This document shows, piece by piece, positions 24,591 to 34,304 of a stretch of DNA of 34,425 nucleotides (its first letter is position 1; each line of letters starts with the position of its first letter). The DNA lies in contig CACJGR010000010.1 of the NCBI GenBank assembly GCA_902592985.1, positions 1-34,425 of the forward strand. Direction: 5' to 3'. Both the position numbers and the translations under genes were made by a program. Under the pieces are notes generated by a model. It worked only from the letters and a program-made list of their open reading frames with translations. It was not told where the DNA came from and ran no database searches. Source of the stretch: an uncultured Pelagibacteraceae bacterium (lineage in GTDB: Bacteria; Pseudomonadota; Alphaproteobacteria; Pelagibacterales; Pelagibacteraceae).

Positions 24591-26320
24591 ATATTTTTGA
24601 TATTTACTTAGATAAAATTAAAAAATTAGTAACAGCTCTAAACAAAGAGAAAGAAATTGAAATTCCAGAGTCATTAAATGGAATTAACGTGGACATACCA
24701 CCACCTAAATTTGATTGCGATATCTCAACAAATGTTGCTATGGTTCTTGCAAAAATTAATAAAAAGTCACCAATTGATTTAGCTAAACAATTATCTGGAT
24801 TAATTAAAAAAGATGACAAAAATATTCATTCAATAAATGTTGCTAAGCCAGGTTTTATTAATATTAAATTTAAAGGGTCATTTTGGAATAATTTTTTAAA
24901 GGAAGTTATTGATAATCAAAAAGATTTTGGCATAAATAAAAAACAAAAAAAACATAAATATCTAGTTGAATTTGTTTCTGCTAATCCTACTGGCCCTCTT
25001 CATGTTGGACATTGCAGAGGAGCAATAATTGGCGATGTTATTTCAAATATACTTATTTTTAATAAGCATGATGTTGTAAAAGAGTATTATGTTAATGATC
25101 ATGGAAACCAGATAATTAATTTTACTAAATCAGTATATCTTAGAATAAGAGAAATTTTAAATAATGAAAAATTTCCCACTAACGATGCTGATTTATATCC
25201 AGGCGATTATCTAATCGATATAGCAAAAAACATTATTTCAGAAAATAAAACGTTGAAATTTGAAAATTTTGATAAAATTTCAAAAGAATTAACAAAACTT
25301 TCAATTAAAGAATCTCTTAAAATGATTAAATTAAATTTAAACAGTTTAGGGATTAATCATGATAATTTTGCAAGTGAAACAGAAATTGTTAATAATAATG
25401 AAGTCAAATTAGTTATTGATGAGTTAAAAAAAGATAAGTTTGTTTATAAAGGAAAAATAAACGCCCCAAAAGGTGAAGATAAAACTGAATGGATAGAAAG
25501 AGAACAATTACTGTTTAGATCGACAGATTTTGGTGATGATAAAGATAGAGCATTGCAAAAGTCAGATAATTCTTGGACATATTTTGCAAGCGATGTTGCA
25601 TATCATAATAACAAATTAAAAAGAAAATTTGATATTTTAATTAATATATTAGGCGCTGATCATGCAGGATATATTAAAAGAATTTGTTCAGCAGTTGAAG
25701 CACTATCTGGACAAAAAAATAAATTAATTTGCAAAGTTAGCCAATTAGTTAAATTAATCAAAGAGGGTAAACCTTTTAAAATGTCGAAGAGAAAAGGAGA
25801 TTATATTACTGTTCAAGATTTAATTAATGAAGTTGGGAAAGATGCCACAAGATTCATTATGCTTAACAGAAGTGGCGATGCAGAATTAGACTTTGACTTT
25901 ACTAAAGTAAAAGAAAAATCCAGAGATAATCCACTTTATTATGTTCAGTATTGTTACGCAAGAATATCATCTGTTTTTAGACATATTAATAAAAATGTAA
26001 GTGATAAAATTATAATTACCAATTATAATTTTAATTATTCAAGTGATGAAATTAAATTAATAAAAAAAATTTCACAATGGCCTAAATGTGTAGAAGTATC
26101 ATCTAATAAACTAGAACCTCATCGTGTACCAATTTATTTATATGAACTTGCAGCAGATTTTCATTCATATTGGAACATGGGAAAAGACAATAAAGATAAA
26201 AGATTTATTAATAAGGATAACAAAGTTTCAAATGATAAAATTGTACTTTTAAAAGCTATTTCGAATGTAGTTAAATCTGGAATGAACATTATTGGCGTTA
26301 ATAGTCCAGAAAAAATGTAA
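24587..26320 (+). CDS. argS: arginyl-tRNA synthetase
   Basis: 577 residues, class I synthetase. It charges tRNA-Arg. An N-terminal additional domain (about 1-110) precedes the catalytic core with SANPTGPLHVGH (131-142, the HIGH-type motif) and KMSKRKGDYITV, the KMSKS-type loop. The C-terminal helical anticodon-binding region contains YYVQYCYARISSVFRH. It starts inside the dgt stop (ATGA), and its TAA shares a base with the next ATG, so dgt, argS, the small membrane protein and nagZ are tightly packed. Confidence 0.96.
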   Translation: MNIFDIYLDKIKKLVTALNKEKEIEIPESLNGINVDIPPPKFDCDISTNVAMVLAKINKKSPIDLAKQLSGLIKKDDKNIHSINVAKPGFINIKFKGSFWNNFLKEVIDNQKDFGINKKQKKHKYLVEFVSANPTGPLHVGHCRGAIIGDVISNILIFNKHDVVKEYYVNDHGNQIINFTKSVYLRIREILNNEKFPTNDADLYPGDYLIDIAKNIISENKTLKFENFDKISKELTKLSIKESLKMIKLNLNSLGINHDNFASETEIVNNNEVKLVIDELKKDKFVYKGKINAPKGEDKTEWIEREQLLFRSTDFGDDKDRALQKSDNSWTYFASDVAYHNNKLKRKFDILINILGADHAGYIKRICSAVEALSGQKNKLICKVSQLVKLIKEGKPFKMSKRKGDYITVQDLINEVGKDATRFIMLNRSGDAELDFDFTKVKEKSRDNPLYYVQYCYARISSVFRHINKNVSDKIIITNYNFNYSSDEIKLIKKISQWPKCVEVSSNKLEPHRVPIYLYELAADFHSYWNMGKDNKDKRFINKDNKVSNDKIVLLKAISNVVKSGMNIIGVNSPEKM

Positions 26321-26580
26321 TGATTAAAGAATTAAAATATGTATTTTATTTATTTGTAATTTTCTTCTTTATTTTTTTTACTCTAAAATATTATTTTTCA
26401 GATGATAATAAAAAAAATTCTTATAGATCACTTCAGTCAATAGATAAAAAAAATACTGCTTTTGCATTAAATCTTCCTGTCCTTAAAAGTGATACAGAAA
26501 TTATTATTGAATATGTTGAAAATAATGCTGATCAAAAAGAAAAAGCTTATCATTTTTGGAAATTATTAAATGATGATTAA
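26320..26580 (+). CDS. small single-pass membrane protein between argS and nagZ
   Basis: 86 residues: one hydrophobic, Phe-rich helix (about 7-25) and a charged tail of about 60 residues. It overlaps argS by one base and nagZ by 11 bases. In many Alphaproteobacteria a larger SPOR-domain, peptidoglycan-binding protein sits between argS and nagZ. This short protein holds the same slot but shows no SPOR repeat, so it could be a reduced relative or an unrelated gene. No function is assigned. Confidence 0.7.
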   Translation: MIKELKYVFYLFVIFFFIFFTLKYYFSDDNKKNSYRSLQSIDKKNTAFALNLPVLKSDTEIIIEYVENNADQKEKAYHFWKLLNDD

Positions 26581-27523
26581 AAATAGACGATCTTTCATAG
26601 TTGGAATAAAATCTACAATTTTACAAGTTAAAGAGAAACAATTTTTAAAAAAATATAAACCATGGGGTGTAATACTTTTTTCAAGGAATATTAAATCTAT
26701 TAACCAAACAAAAAAATTAACAGATGATATTAGAAAAATTTTTAACGATAAAAAATATCCAATTTTAATAGATCAGGAAGGTGGCCGTGTTGATAGATTA
26801 AACAACATTATAGACAGTTCAAACTTCACTGGTGAGTTTTTTGGCAATCTCTTTAAAAAAGATCTAAATAAATTTAGTGTTTACTATAAAATTTTTATAA
26901 ATCAAACTTGTTATCTATTAGATCAAATAGGAGTTAATATAAATACAGTACCTGTTCTTGATGTAAGACGTAAAAATTCTAATAATTTTATTGGCAATAG
27001 ATCTTTTCACCATAACCCAAAAATTGTTAGTAAAATTGGTGATTATTTTATTGATCAATTTCATAAGAATAATATTGCTACAGTTATTAAACACATGCCG
27101 GGACATGGTTTGACAAATGTAGATAGTCATAAATCTACTCCCATCGTTAAAAATAAATTGAAAAATTTAAATAAATTTGATTTCTTTGCCTTTAAAAACA
27201 AAAAAAGTTTGTTTGCAATGACAGCACATATTATTTATCAAAGTATTGATAAAAAATTTACAAGCACCCATTCAAAAAGAGTTATTAAATTAATAAGAAA
27301 TAAAATTAAATTTAAGAATTTGTTAATAACCGATGATGTTTCTATGAAAGGTTTAAAATTTTCAATTAAAGAAAATACAATTAAAGCTTTTAAGGCAGGA
27401 TGTGATTTAGTTTTACATTGTAATGCCAAATATGGTGAAATGATTGCTGTAGCTAAAAATTCACCTAAAGTTAGCGCTTTTATAACTAAAAAAACATCAC
27501 AATTTTATAAGATTTTGCGTTAA
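26570..27523 (+). CDS. nagZ: beta-N-acetylhexosaminidase (peptidoglycan recycling)
   Basis: 317 residues, glycoside hydrolase family 3, cytoplasmic. It removes N-acetylglucosamine from recycled wall fragments. PILIDQEGGRVDRL (64-77), KHMPGHG (174-180) with the acid/base His-Asp pair VDSH (184-187), and the nucleophile region ITDDVSMKG (253-261) are all present. Two adjacent ATGs (26570 and 26573) are possible starts and both overlap the preceding gene. scpA begins 10 bp after its stop, the usual alphaproteobacterial order. Confidence 0.93.
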   Translation: MMIKNRRSFIVGIKSTILQVKEKQFLKKYKPWGVILFSRNIKSINQTKKLTDDIRKIFNDKKYPILIDQEGGRVDRLNNIIDSSNFTGEFFGNLFKKDLNKFSVYYKIFINQTCYLLDQIGVNINTVPVLDVRRKNSNNFIGNRSFHHNPKIVSKIGDYFIDQFHKNNIATVIKHMPGHGLTNVDSHKSTPIVKNKLKNLNKFDFFAFKNKKSLFAMTAHIIYQSIDKKFTSTHSKRVIKLIRNKIKFKNLLITDDVSMKGLKFSIKENTIKAFKAGCDLVLHCNAKYGEMIAVAKNSPKVSAFITKKTSQFYKILR

Positions 27524-27533
27524 TATCTTCGAT

Positions 27534-28274
27534 ATGTCAGATGTTGATTCTAATCAATTTAACGTCAATTTAATTAAGTTTAATGGACCTCTTGATGTTC
27601 TTCTAGATTTAGCAAAATCTCAAAAAGTTAATTTAGAAGATATCTCTGTTGCTAAATTAGCCGACCAATTTCATGAATTTATAACAAAAGCTAAAAATAT
27701 TAATTTAGAAGTAGCTTCAGAATATTTGTTAATGGCTACATGGTTGACTTATCTAAAATCAAAGTTGTTATTGCCAGAAACAAATGAGGACGAATTTAAA
27801 GCTTCTGAAGTTGCTGAGAAATTAAAATTACAACTTAAAAAATTGGAATTAATAAGATTGTTGTCTGACCAAATGCTTAAGCGAGAACGTTTAGGTAAAG
27901 ATATTTTCATGAGAGGAGCAAGAGGCAACATTAGATCAATCTATAGTTCTAAATTTTCACTCACTTTGTATGAGCTTTTAAAAAGTTATTCTTCTATAGT
28001 TATGACAAAAGATTTTCAAAAAATGAGTATACCTAAACTACCAGTTTTTACTACGGAAAGTGCCATTCAAAGAATTAAAGATTTTTTTGGGAAACTTATT
28101 GACTGGAAAAATATTGATGATTTAGTACCTTTAAACTTTAAATCTAAAAAAAAATTTAGAAGAACTGGTAAGGCAGGAATTTTTGCAGGTTCACTTGAAT
28201 TAGTTAAAGAAGGCAATGTTAAAATTAAACAAGACAAACTTTTTGACCATATTTATATTAAAGAAAATAAATGA
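27534..28274 (+). CDS. scpA: chromosome segregation/condensation protein ScpA
   Basis: 246 residues. This kleisin subunit bridges the SMC ATPase heads with ScpB. The N-terminal block FNGPLDVLLDLAKSQKVNLEDI and LLMATWLTYLKSKLLLP are the family signatures, and the C-terminal winged-helix end is present up to KKKFRRTGKAGIFAGSLELVKEG. Its TGA overlaps the scpB ATG by four bases, so the two subunits are translationally coupled. A basic stretch (about 203-213) is stronger than usual but matches the Lys-rich style of the window. Confidence 0.93.
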   Translation: MSDVDSNQFNVNLIKFNGPLDVLLDLAKSQKVNLEDISVAKLADQFHEFITKAKNINLEVASEYLLMATWLTYLKSKLLLPETNEDEFKASEVAEKLKLQLKKLELIRLLSDQMLKRERLGKDIFMRGARGNIRSIYSSKFSLTLYELLKSYSSIVMTKDFQKMSIPKLPVFTTESAIQRIKDFFGKLIDWKNIDDLVPLNFKSKKKFRRTGKAGIFAGSLELVKEGNVKIKQDKLFDHIYIKENK

Positions 28275-28963
28275 AGAAAGTTAAAAAAATAAATATAATA
28301 AATTTTCCATCAAAACTGTTAGATGGAGAAAGAGAAGTTGAAGCCATTGTTTTTGCAGCCGCAGAACCTTTAGATGTTGATACTATAGAAACCAAAGTAT
28401 CTAAAAAAATTGATGTTGAAAAAATTTTAAAAAAAATTCAATCTACTTATTCTACAAGAGGCATTAATTTAGTTTGTATTTCTAATAAATGGTCTTTTAG
28501 AACTGCGAAAAACTTATCTAATTTAATGTCTAAAGAAAAAAATATTGAAAAAAAATTATCAAAGGCTGCAATAGAAACTTTAGCTATAATTGTTTATCAT
28601 CAACCTGTTACACGAGCAGAAATTGAGGAGATTCGTGGTGTTGCATTTGGCACAAATACCCTTGAAATTTTAATGGAATTAAATTGGGTAAAGCCTAAAG
28701 GTAGAAAAGAAGTACCAGGCAAACCAATTCAATATGGAACAACAGACGATTTTTTAAGTCATTTTAATCTACAAAAATTATCAGATTTACCTACTGTAGA
28801 TGAATTAGGTTCCGCAGGACTAATCGATAGCACAAATATAGATTCATCAATTTTTGGCACTGGAAAATTTTATAAAGAAAAGGAAGATGGTAAAAAAGAG
28901 AATATATATTCAAACATTGATGAAATGTTAAGCAGTACATTAAAAGAGGAAGAACGAAAGTAA
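28271..28963 (+). CDS. scpB: SMC-ScpA complex protein ScpB
   Basis: 230 residues with two winged-helix domains. Clear family text is EREVEAIVFAAAEPLDVDTIE near the N-terminus, then SKAAIETLAIIVYHQPVTRAEIEEIRGV and the GRKEVPGKPIQYGTTDDFLSHFNL block. It dimerises on ScpA in the condensin-like complex. A 43-bp gap with an AAAGG-type site leads to tatA, so the tat genes may be read from the same transcript. Confidence 0.93.
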   Translation: MKKVKKINIINFPSKLLDGEREVEAIVFAAAEPLDVDTIETKVSKKIDVEKILKKIQSTYSTRGINLVCISNKWSFRTAKNLSNLMSKEKNIEKKLSKAAIETLAIIVYHQPVTRAEIEEIRGVAFGTNTLEILMELNWVKPKGRKEVPGKPIQYGTTDDFLSHFNLQKLSDLPTVDELGSAGLIDSTNIDSSIFGTGKFYKEKEDGKKENIYSNIDEMLSSTLKEEERK

Positions 28964-29006
28964 AAAGTTACTTTTAAAATTAATTTAAAAAGGTTATAAG
29001 AACTTT

Positions 29007-29243
29007 ATGAGTATAGGTTTTTGGCAAATAGCAATTGTTGTAATTTTAGTAGTTTTATTGTTTGGACGAGGTAAAATTTCAAGCTTAATGGGCGATGTAG
29101 CTAAAGGCATCAAAAGTTTTAAAAAAGGAATGTCTACTGACTCCACTGAAGATTTAGAACCGAAGAATATTTCAGAAAATAATCAAGACTCTACATCCAA
29201 TCAAAGCTCAGATACCAATCAAGACTCAAATAATAAAGAGTAA
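29007..29243 (+). CDS. tatA: twin-arginine translocase subunit TatA
   Basis: 78 residues. One N-terminal membrane helix (about 4-20), the conserved FGRGKI turn and amphipathic helix with GIKSFKKGM (about 35-43), and a polar Asn/Gln/Ser/Asp-rich tail. It forms the pore-forming oligomer for folded proteins carrying RR signal peptides. First of three adjacent tat genes; tatB follows after 5 bp. Confidence 0.93.
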   Translation: MSIGFWQIAIVVILVVLLFGRGKISSLMGDVAKGIKSFKKGMSTDSTEDLEPKNISENNQDSTSNQSSDTNQDSNNKE

Positions 29244-29248
29244 ATCTA

Positions 29249-29488
29249 ATGCCACAAATTGGCTGGTTTGAGATATTAATTATAGTTGCAATTGCAATTG
29301 TTGTAATTGGTCCAAAAGATTTTCCTTATATGTTAAGAAAAATTGGTTCATGGGTTGGTACAATTAAAAAATATGTAACAAATTTTCAAAATGAAATTTC
29401 TAATTTGGAAAATGAAAATATTGATATAGATCAAGATATAGAAAAAACAAAACCAGTTAAAAAAGAAAAAAAAAATGAACAAAAATAA
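29249..29488 (+). CDS. tatB: twin-arginine translocase subunit TatB
   Basis: 79 residues, short for TatB, which is often 100-170. The N-terminus MPQIGWFEILIIVAIAIVVI, then GPKDFPYMLRKIGSWVGTIKK, is diagnostic: the polar Glu in the helix and GPKD/P hinge distinguish it from TatA. It partners TatC in recognising substrates. The tatC start lies inside it (14-bp overlap). The low-complexity C-terminal tail usual in TatB is nearly absent. Confidence 0.9.
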   Translation: MPQIGWFEILIIVAIAIVVIGPKDFPYMLRKIGSWVGTIKKYVTNFQNEISNLENENIDIDQDIEKTKPVKKEKKNEQK

Positions 29489-30239
29489 TAACGATGGTGG
29501 TTTTGTTAGTCACTTAGTTGAACTTAGACAAAGATTAATTAATTCATTTATATTTTTGGTAGTTTTTTTTGTTATTTGTTATTTTTTTTCTGAATATATT
29601 TATGGTTTTCTTGTTGATCCATATGCTCAAGCAGTAAAAGATGATGGAACAGAACGAAGGTTAATATTTACTGCTTTACAAGAAACTTTTTTAACATATT
29701 TAAAAGTATCTTTCTTTGCTTCATTTTTTATAACTAGTCCTTTTATTTTAATTCAAATATGGAAGTTTATAGCTCCAGGTTTGTATAAACACGAAAAACT
29801 TGCAATAATGCCGTATCTAATTTCTACACCTATACTTTTCTTTTTGGGTGGAGTTCTTGTTTATTATTTAGTTATGCCATTAGCAATTAAGTTTTTTTTG
29901 TCTTTTGAAACTTCGGGTTTAACAACAAACTTGCCAATACAATTAGAAGCAAAGGTTAATGAATATTTATCATTAGTGATGAAACTAATTTTTGCTTTTG
30001 GATTAAGTTTTCAATTGCCAGTAGTATTAAGTTTATTAGCCAGAATAGGTGTAATCGATTCTAAATTTTTAAGAGAAAGAAGAAAATATGTAGTTGTAAT
30101 TATTTTTGCTGCAGCAGCAATCTTAACTCCGCCTGATCCTATAACGCAAATAGGCTTAGCCATTCCATTGTTAATTTTATATGAATTATCAATTTTTTCT
30201 GTAAATATTATTGAAAAGAAAATTAAGAATAATGCATAA
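29475..30239 (+). CDS. tatC: twin-arginine translocase subunit TatC
   Basis: 254 residues with six membrane helices. The N-terminal HLVELRQRLINS motif that binds RR signals, the FIAPGLYKHEK loop and SFQLPVVLSLLARIGVIDSKFLRERRKYVVV are all typical. It is the substrate receptor of the Tat system. The start at 29475 overlaps tatB by 14 bp, and the serS start overlaps its own end by 8 bp. Confidence 0.95.
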   Translation: MNKNNNDGGFVSHLVELRQRLINSFIFLVVFFVICYFFSEYIYGFLVDPYAQAVKDDGTERRLIFTALQETFLTYLKVSFFASFFITSPFILIQIWKFIAPGLYKHEKLAIMPYLISTPILFFLGGVLVYYLVMPLAIKFFLSFETSGLTTNLPIQLEAKVNEYLSLVMKLIFAFGLSFQLPVVLSLLARIGVIDSKFLRERRKYVVVIIFAAAAILTPPDPITQIGLAIPLLILYELSIFSVNIIEKKIKNNA

Positions 30240-31491
30240 TATTAAAGAAATTCGAAATAATTTAGATCTATTTAAGAATTCATTAAAAAAAAGATTTTTA
30301 GATATAGATATTAATGAAATTGTAGAATTAGATAAAAAAAACAGAAAATTAATACAAGAAAAAGAAAATTTAGAAAAAGAAAAAAAAGTTATTTCAAAGT
30401 CTAAAGACAAAAACTTATTTAAAAAATCAAAAGATATTTCTAGTCTAATTGACAAAACAAGTAAGGCTCAATTAGATGTTAAAAGTGAACTTGATCAAAT
30501 ACTTTCAGGTTTACCTAATTTACCTCATAATGATGTGCCTAAAGGAAAAGATGAAAATTCTAATTTTGAAGTATCAAAAGTTGGAATTATTCCTAAGTTT
30601 AATTTTAAAGTTAAATCTCATTATGAATTAGGCAAAGCTCTTGATATGCTTGATTTTGATCTTGCAACTAAAACCACAGGATCAAGATTTGTTTTTGTTA
30701 AAGGCAAATTAGCTTTGCTTGAAAGAGCAATTTCAAATTTTATGCTTGATACACATACTGACACTAATGGTTACACTGAAATTTCACCACCTTTAATAGC
30801 TTCAGACAATAGTATGTATGGAACGGGTCAATTACCCAAATTTGAAAATGATCAGTTTGAAATAAAACTAGATCAAAAAAATGATCGAAAATTTTTAATC
30901 CCAACTGCTGAAGTAATTTTAACCAATATGGTTAAAGATAAAATCTTTGATAAAAAAGATTTGCCTATGAGATTTGTTGCATCAACTCCATGTTTTAGAA
31001 AAGAAGCTGGTAGTTATGGTAAAGATACCAAAGGGATGATGAGACAACACCAGTTTTATAAAGTTGAATTGGTTAGTATTGTTGAGCCAGATCAATGCCT
31101 TAATGAATTAGACAGAATGACAAACTGTGCCACAAAAATTTTGGATTTACTTGAGCTACCTTATAGAAAAATAATTTTATGTACTGGAGACATGGGATTT
31201 AGCGCTGAAAAAACTTTTGATATAGAGGTATGGCTTCCTTATGAAAATAAATATAGAGAAATTTCGAGCTGTTCTTCATGTGGATCATTTCAAGCAAGAA
31301 GAATGAAGGCCAGATATAGAAATGACAAAAATGAAACTGTTTTCTTAGGAAGTTTAAATGGAAGTGGATTAGCCATAGGCAGAACTTTAGTAGCTATCCT
31401 AGAAAACTACCAGCAATCAGATGGCTCTATAATTATTCCAAAAGTATTAAAACCATATATGGGCAATATTGATAAAATAACCAAGAATTAG
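30232..31491 (+). CDS. serS: seryl-tRNA synthetase
   Basis: 419 residues from ATG 30232. The N-terminal long coiled-coil arm (about 25-105, Lys/Glu/Asn-rich) binds tRNA-Ser. The class II core has motif 2 in TPCFRKEAGSYGKDTKGMMRQHQF and motif 3 in LNGSGLAIGRTLVAILEN. A longer frame exists from 30211, but the family begins MHNIKEIRNN, so the internal ATG is preferred; it overlaps tatC by 8 bp. A 53-bp gap follows before yajC. Confidence 0.95.
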   Translation: MHNIKEIRNNLDLFKNSLKKRFLDIDINEIVELDKKNRKLIQEKENLEKEKKVISKSKDKNLFKKSKDISSLIDKTSKAQLDVKSELDQILSGLPNLPHNDVPKGKDENSNFEVSKVGIIPKFNFKVKSHYELGKALDMLDFDLATKTTGSRFVFVKGKLALLERAISNFMLDTHTDTNGYTEISPPLIASDNSMYGTGQLPKFENDQFEIKLDQKNDRKFLIPTAEVILTNMVKDKIFDKKDLPMRFVASTPCFRKEAGSYGKDTKGMMRQHQFYKVELVSIVEPDQCLNELDRMTNCATKILDLLELPYRKIILCTGDMGFSAEKTFDIEVWLPYENKYREISSCSSCGSFQARRMKARYRNDKNETVFLGSLNGSGLAIGRTLVAILENYQQSDGSIIIPKVLKPYMGNIDKITKN

Positions 31492-31534
31492 AGTTGTTTT
31501 AAGAAAACAGATAGTATAAATAATTTCTAAAAAT

Positions 31535-31540
31535 AAGGAG
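31535..31540 (+). promoter_or_regulatory. strong ribosome binding site of yajC
   Basis: AAGGAG lies four bases before the ATG at 31545. Such full Shine-Dalgarno sites are rare in this window, where most genes overlap or have weak sites, so yajC translation is probably efficient and independent of serS. Confidence 0.6.
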
Positions 31541-31544
31541 ACAA

Positions 31545-31832
31545 ATGTCAAATTCAGGAATAGGTCAATTTATCCCTTTAATACTTATATTTGTAATTTT
31601 TTACTTTTTTTTAATCAGACCTCAGCAAAAAAAAGTTAAAGAACACAAAATTATGGTTTCAAACCTAAAAAGAGGTGACAAAGTGGTTACTTCAGGTGGA
31701 ATTGTTGGAACCGTCGAAAGAGTGATGGAAAATGATAAAGCTGAAATTGAAATCTCTGAAAATGTTAAAGTTGAAATTGTTAAGTCCACTGGAATACAAG
31801 GATTATTAAATACTCCAGAACCAAAAAAATAA
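31545..31832 (+). CDS. yajC: preprotein translocase subunit YajC
   Basis: 95 residues. One N-terminal membrane helix (about 6-24) is followed by the invariant FFLIRPQQKK and the small domain LKRGDKVVTSGGIVGTVERV. It accompanies SecDF in the Sec translocase accessory complex. secD begins 13 bp after its stop. In many Alphaproteobacteria surE and pcm lie between serS and yajC, but they are absent here. Confidence 0.93.
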   Translation: MSNSGIGQFIPLILIFVIFYFFLIRPQQKKVKEHKIMVSNLKRGDKVVTSGGIVGTVERVMENDKAEIEISENVKVEIVKSTGIQGLLNTPEPKK

Positions 31833-31845
31833 CATTTTATAAACG

Positions 31846-33405
31846 GTGTTATATTTTACCAAAATTAGAATATTTTTAATAGGTTTATTCACATTAATTT
31901 TTGTCTACTTAGCATTATTGAATTTTAGTGAAACTGGAAATGAATGGCCAAATAAAAAAATTAATTTAGGTTTAGATTTGCAGGGAGGGTCTTATCTTCT
32001 TTTAGAAATTGACAATCAACCTGTTATTATTCAAAGATTACAAAATTATTTATCTTCATTAAGAAAATATTTTAAAAATAACAATATACATTTTAAAAAC
32101 TTAAGAATTAAAGATGACCAAACTATAATTTTTAATATTAAAAAAAATCAAATTAAAAAAACAAAACTATTATTTGAAGATCAGAATAGTGATATTAACC
32201 CTTATTATTCAAAATTTAAATCTCATCAATTTGATTTAACATTGTTAAATGATGAATTTCAATTGAACCTTTCTAAATATGGATTAATAGAAATTACGAA
32301 TTCATCATTAGATCAAGCTTTGGAAATTGTTAGAAGAAGAGTTGATGAAGTTGGAACCAATGAACCTAACATATTAAGAAGAGGAAATGATCGAATATTA
32401 GTTGAATTGCCTGGACTTGATGATCCTATGAGAGTTAAAAATCTATTAGGTAAAACTGCTAATTTAACTTTTAGATTTATAACCGAAAGTTCAGAAGAAA
32501 CATTTGGATCAGAAAAATTAGTTTTTGAAGATGGTACTGAAGAAGCTATTGTAAGTAAAAGAATCATTCTAAGTGGTGATAATTTGGTTGATGCACAACC
32601 AAATATGGACACTCAAAACAATGAAACAGTTGTATCATTTACTCTTGATAGAGTAGGAGCCAAAAGATTTGGTAAAGCAACAACAACAGGAATAGGAAGA
32701 AGATTAGCAATTGTATTAGATGGCAAAATTATCAGTGCACCAGTAATTCAAGATGCAATTATTGGTGGAGCAGGTCAAATTAGTGGCGGTTTTACTTTTC
32801 AATCAGCTACTGATTTAGCCTTACTATTAAGATCAGGAGCATTGCCTGCACCATTAAATATTATTGAAGAAAGAACTGTTGGACCTGATCTTGGACAAGA
32901 CTCAATTAATGCCGGTGTCTTAGCTTTAATTATTGGTTTTGTATTAGTAGTTCTTTTTATGTTTTTTAAATACAAAGTTTTTGGAGCTATTGCTAATGTT
33001 GCATTAATTTTAAATTTATTTCTTTTAGTAGGAATACTAACTTTATTTGAGGCAACTTTAACATTACCTGGGATTGCTGGAATTATTTTAACAGTTGGTA
33101 TGGCAGTAGATGCAAATGTTTTAATTTTTGAAAGAATTAAAGAAGAAATTAGCTCTGAAAAAAATCAAGTAGTTGCTTTTGATTCTGGTTATGAAAAATC
33201 TAAAACTGCCATATTAGATGCCAATATTACAACACTAATTGCTGCAACTATTTTATTTTTTATGGGATCAGGTCCGATTAAAGGTTTTTCAGTAACATTA
33301 GGCATTGGAATTTTTACAACATTATTTTCTGTTTATTTTATAGCAAGGCTTTTGACGTCTATGTATGTGATAAAAAACAAACATAAAGAAAATTTGATTA
33401 CATGA
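31846..33405 (+). CDS. secD: protein translocase subunit SecD
   Basis: 519 residues. An N-terminal membrane helix, a large periplasmic part, and five C-terminal helices. Family blocks are INLGLDLQGGSYLLLEID near residue 40, ALEIVRRRVDEVGTNEPNI, and AGIILTVGMAVDANVLIFERIKEE in helix 4-5, which carries the proton-path Asp. SecDF uses the proton gradient to pull exported proteins across the membrane. The start is GTG 31846, with no better in-frame start near the first helix. Its TGA overlaps the secF ATG. Confidence 0.95.
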   Translation: MLYFTKIRIFLIGLFTLIFVYLALLNFSETGNEWPNKKINLGLDLQGGSYLLLEIDNQPVIIQRLQNYLSSLRKYFKNNNIHFKNLRIKDDQTIIFNIKKNQIKKTKLLFEDQNSDINPYYSKFKSHQFDLTLLNDEFQLNLSKYGLIEITNSSLDQALEIVRRRVDEVGTNEPNILRRGNDRILVELPGLDDPMRVKNLLGKTANLTFRFITESSEETFGSEKLVFEDGTEEAIVSKRIILSGDNLVDAQPNMDTQNNETVVSFTLDRVGAKRFGKATTTGIGRRLAIVLDGKIISAPVIQDAIIGGAGQISGGFTFQSATDLALLLRSGALPAPLNIIEERTVGPDLGQDSINAGVLALIIGFVLVVLFMFFKYKVFGAIANVALILNLFLLVGILTLFEATLTLPGIAGIILTVGMAVDANVLIFERIKEEISSEKNQVVAFDSGYEKSKTAILDANITTLIAATILFFMGSGPIKGFSVTLGIGIFTTLFSVYFIARLLTSMYVIKNKHKENLIT

Positions 33406-34304
33406 TAAAAAAACAAATATCTTTTAATAAATTTTATAAATTATTTAATTTAGTTTCATTTTCTTTAATCATTATTTCTATAATACTGCTTTTCTTTAAA
33501 GGTCTTAATTATGGTGTTGATTTTAAAGGTGGTACTTTGATTGAATTAAGAGCTAATGATAGTCAAATTAATATTTTTAAATTGAGACAATCATTGCTAA
33601 ATATGAAACTAGGTGATGTAAACGTCAAGCAATTTGGCAATCAAAATGATTATCTAATTAAGTTTGAAAAAAAAAATGATAATAATCCTAACTTTATACA
33701 AGAAATTAAAAACGATTTAACCAAATCTATTGGCCCTGGATTTAATTTTAGAAGAGTTGAAAATGTTGGCCCAAAAGTAAGCGCTGAACTTTTGAAATCT
33801 GGTATAGTTGCTATCGGATTATCTCTTGCTGCTATGCTTTTATATATATGGATAAGATTTGAATGGCAATTTAGCTTAGGTGCGATCTTAGCTTTACTTC
33901 ATGATGTGTTAATAACCCTAGGTGTATTTTCTTTATTTGGTTTTGAAATTAATTTATCAATTGTTGCAGCAGTGTTAACCATTGTTGGTTATTCAATGAA
34001 TGATACAGTTGTAATATTTGATCGTGTTAGAGAAAATTTAAAAAAATTCTCTGACATTAAAATTTTTGATTTAACAAATATCTCAATTAACGAAACTTTA
34101 TCTAGAACTATAATAACATCAATTACAACTTTGCTTGCATTATTATCAATTTATTTTTTAGGGGGTGAAATATTAAAAGGATTTTCTTTAGCTATGATAT
34201 TGGGTGTTGTGTTTGGAACTTACTCTTCAATATTTATAGCTAATCCTACATTGGTTCTATTGAAAGTATCACAAAAAACTATTTTAAAAGAGGATAAAAA
34301 TTAA
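33402..34304 (+). CDS. secF: protein translocase subunit SecF
   Basis: 300 residues with six membrane helices. GLNYGVDFKGGTLIELRA (about 29-46) and VGYSMNDTVVIFDRVRENL (near 195-213) are the SecF signatures. It pairs with SecD as one RND-like export motor. ATGA overlap couples it to secD. Its stop overlaps by 4 bp the end of a convergent gene that runs off the window, so no terminator space is left between them. Confidence 0.95.
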   Translation: MIKKQISFNKFYKLFNLVSFSLIIISIILLFFKGLNYGVDFKGGTLIELRANDSQINIFKLRQSLLNMKLGDVNVKQFGNQNDYLIKFEKKNDNNPNFIQEIKNDLTKSIGPGFNFRRVENVGPKVSAELLKSGIVAIGLSLAAMLLYIWIRFEWQFSLGAILALLHDVLITLGVFSLFGFEINLSIVAAVLTIVGYSMNDTVVIFDRVRENLKKFSDIKIFDLTNISINETLSRTIITSITTLLALLSIYFLGGEILKGFSLAMILGVVFGTYSSIFIANPTLVLLKVSQKTILKEDKN

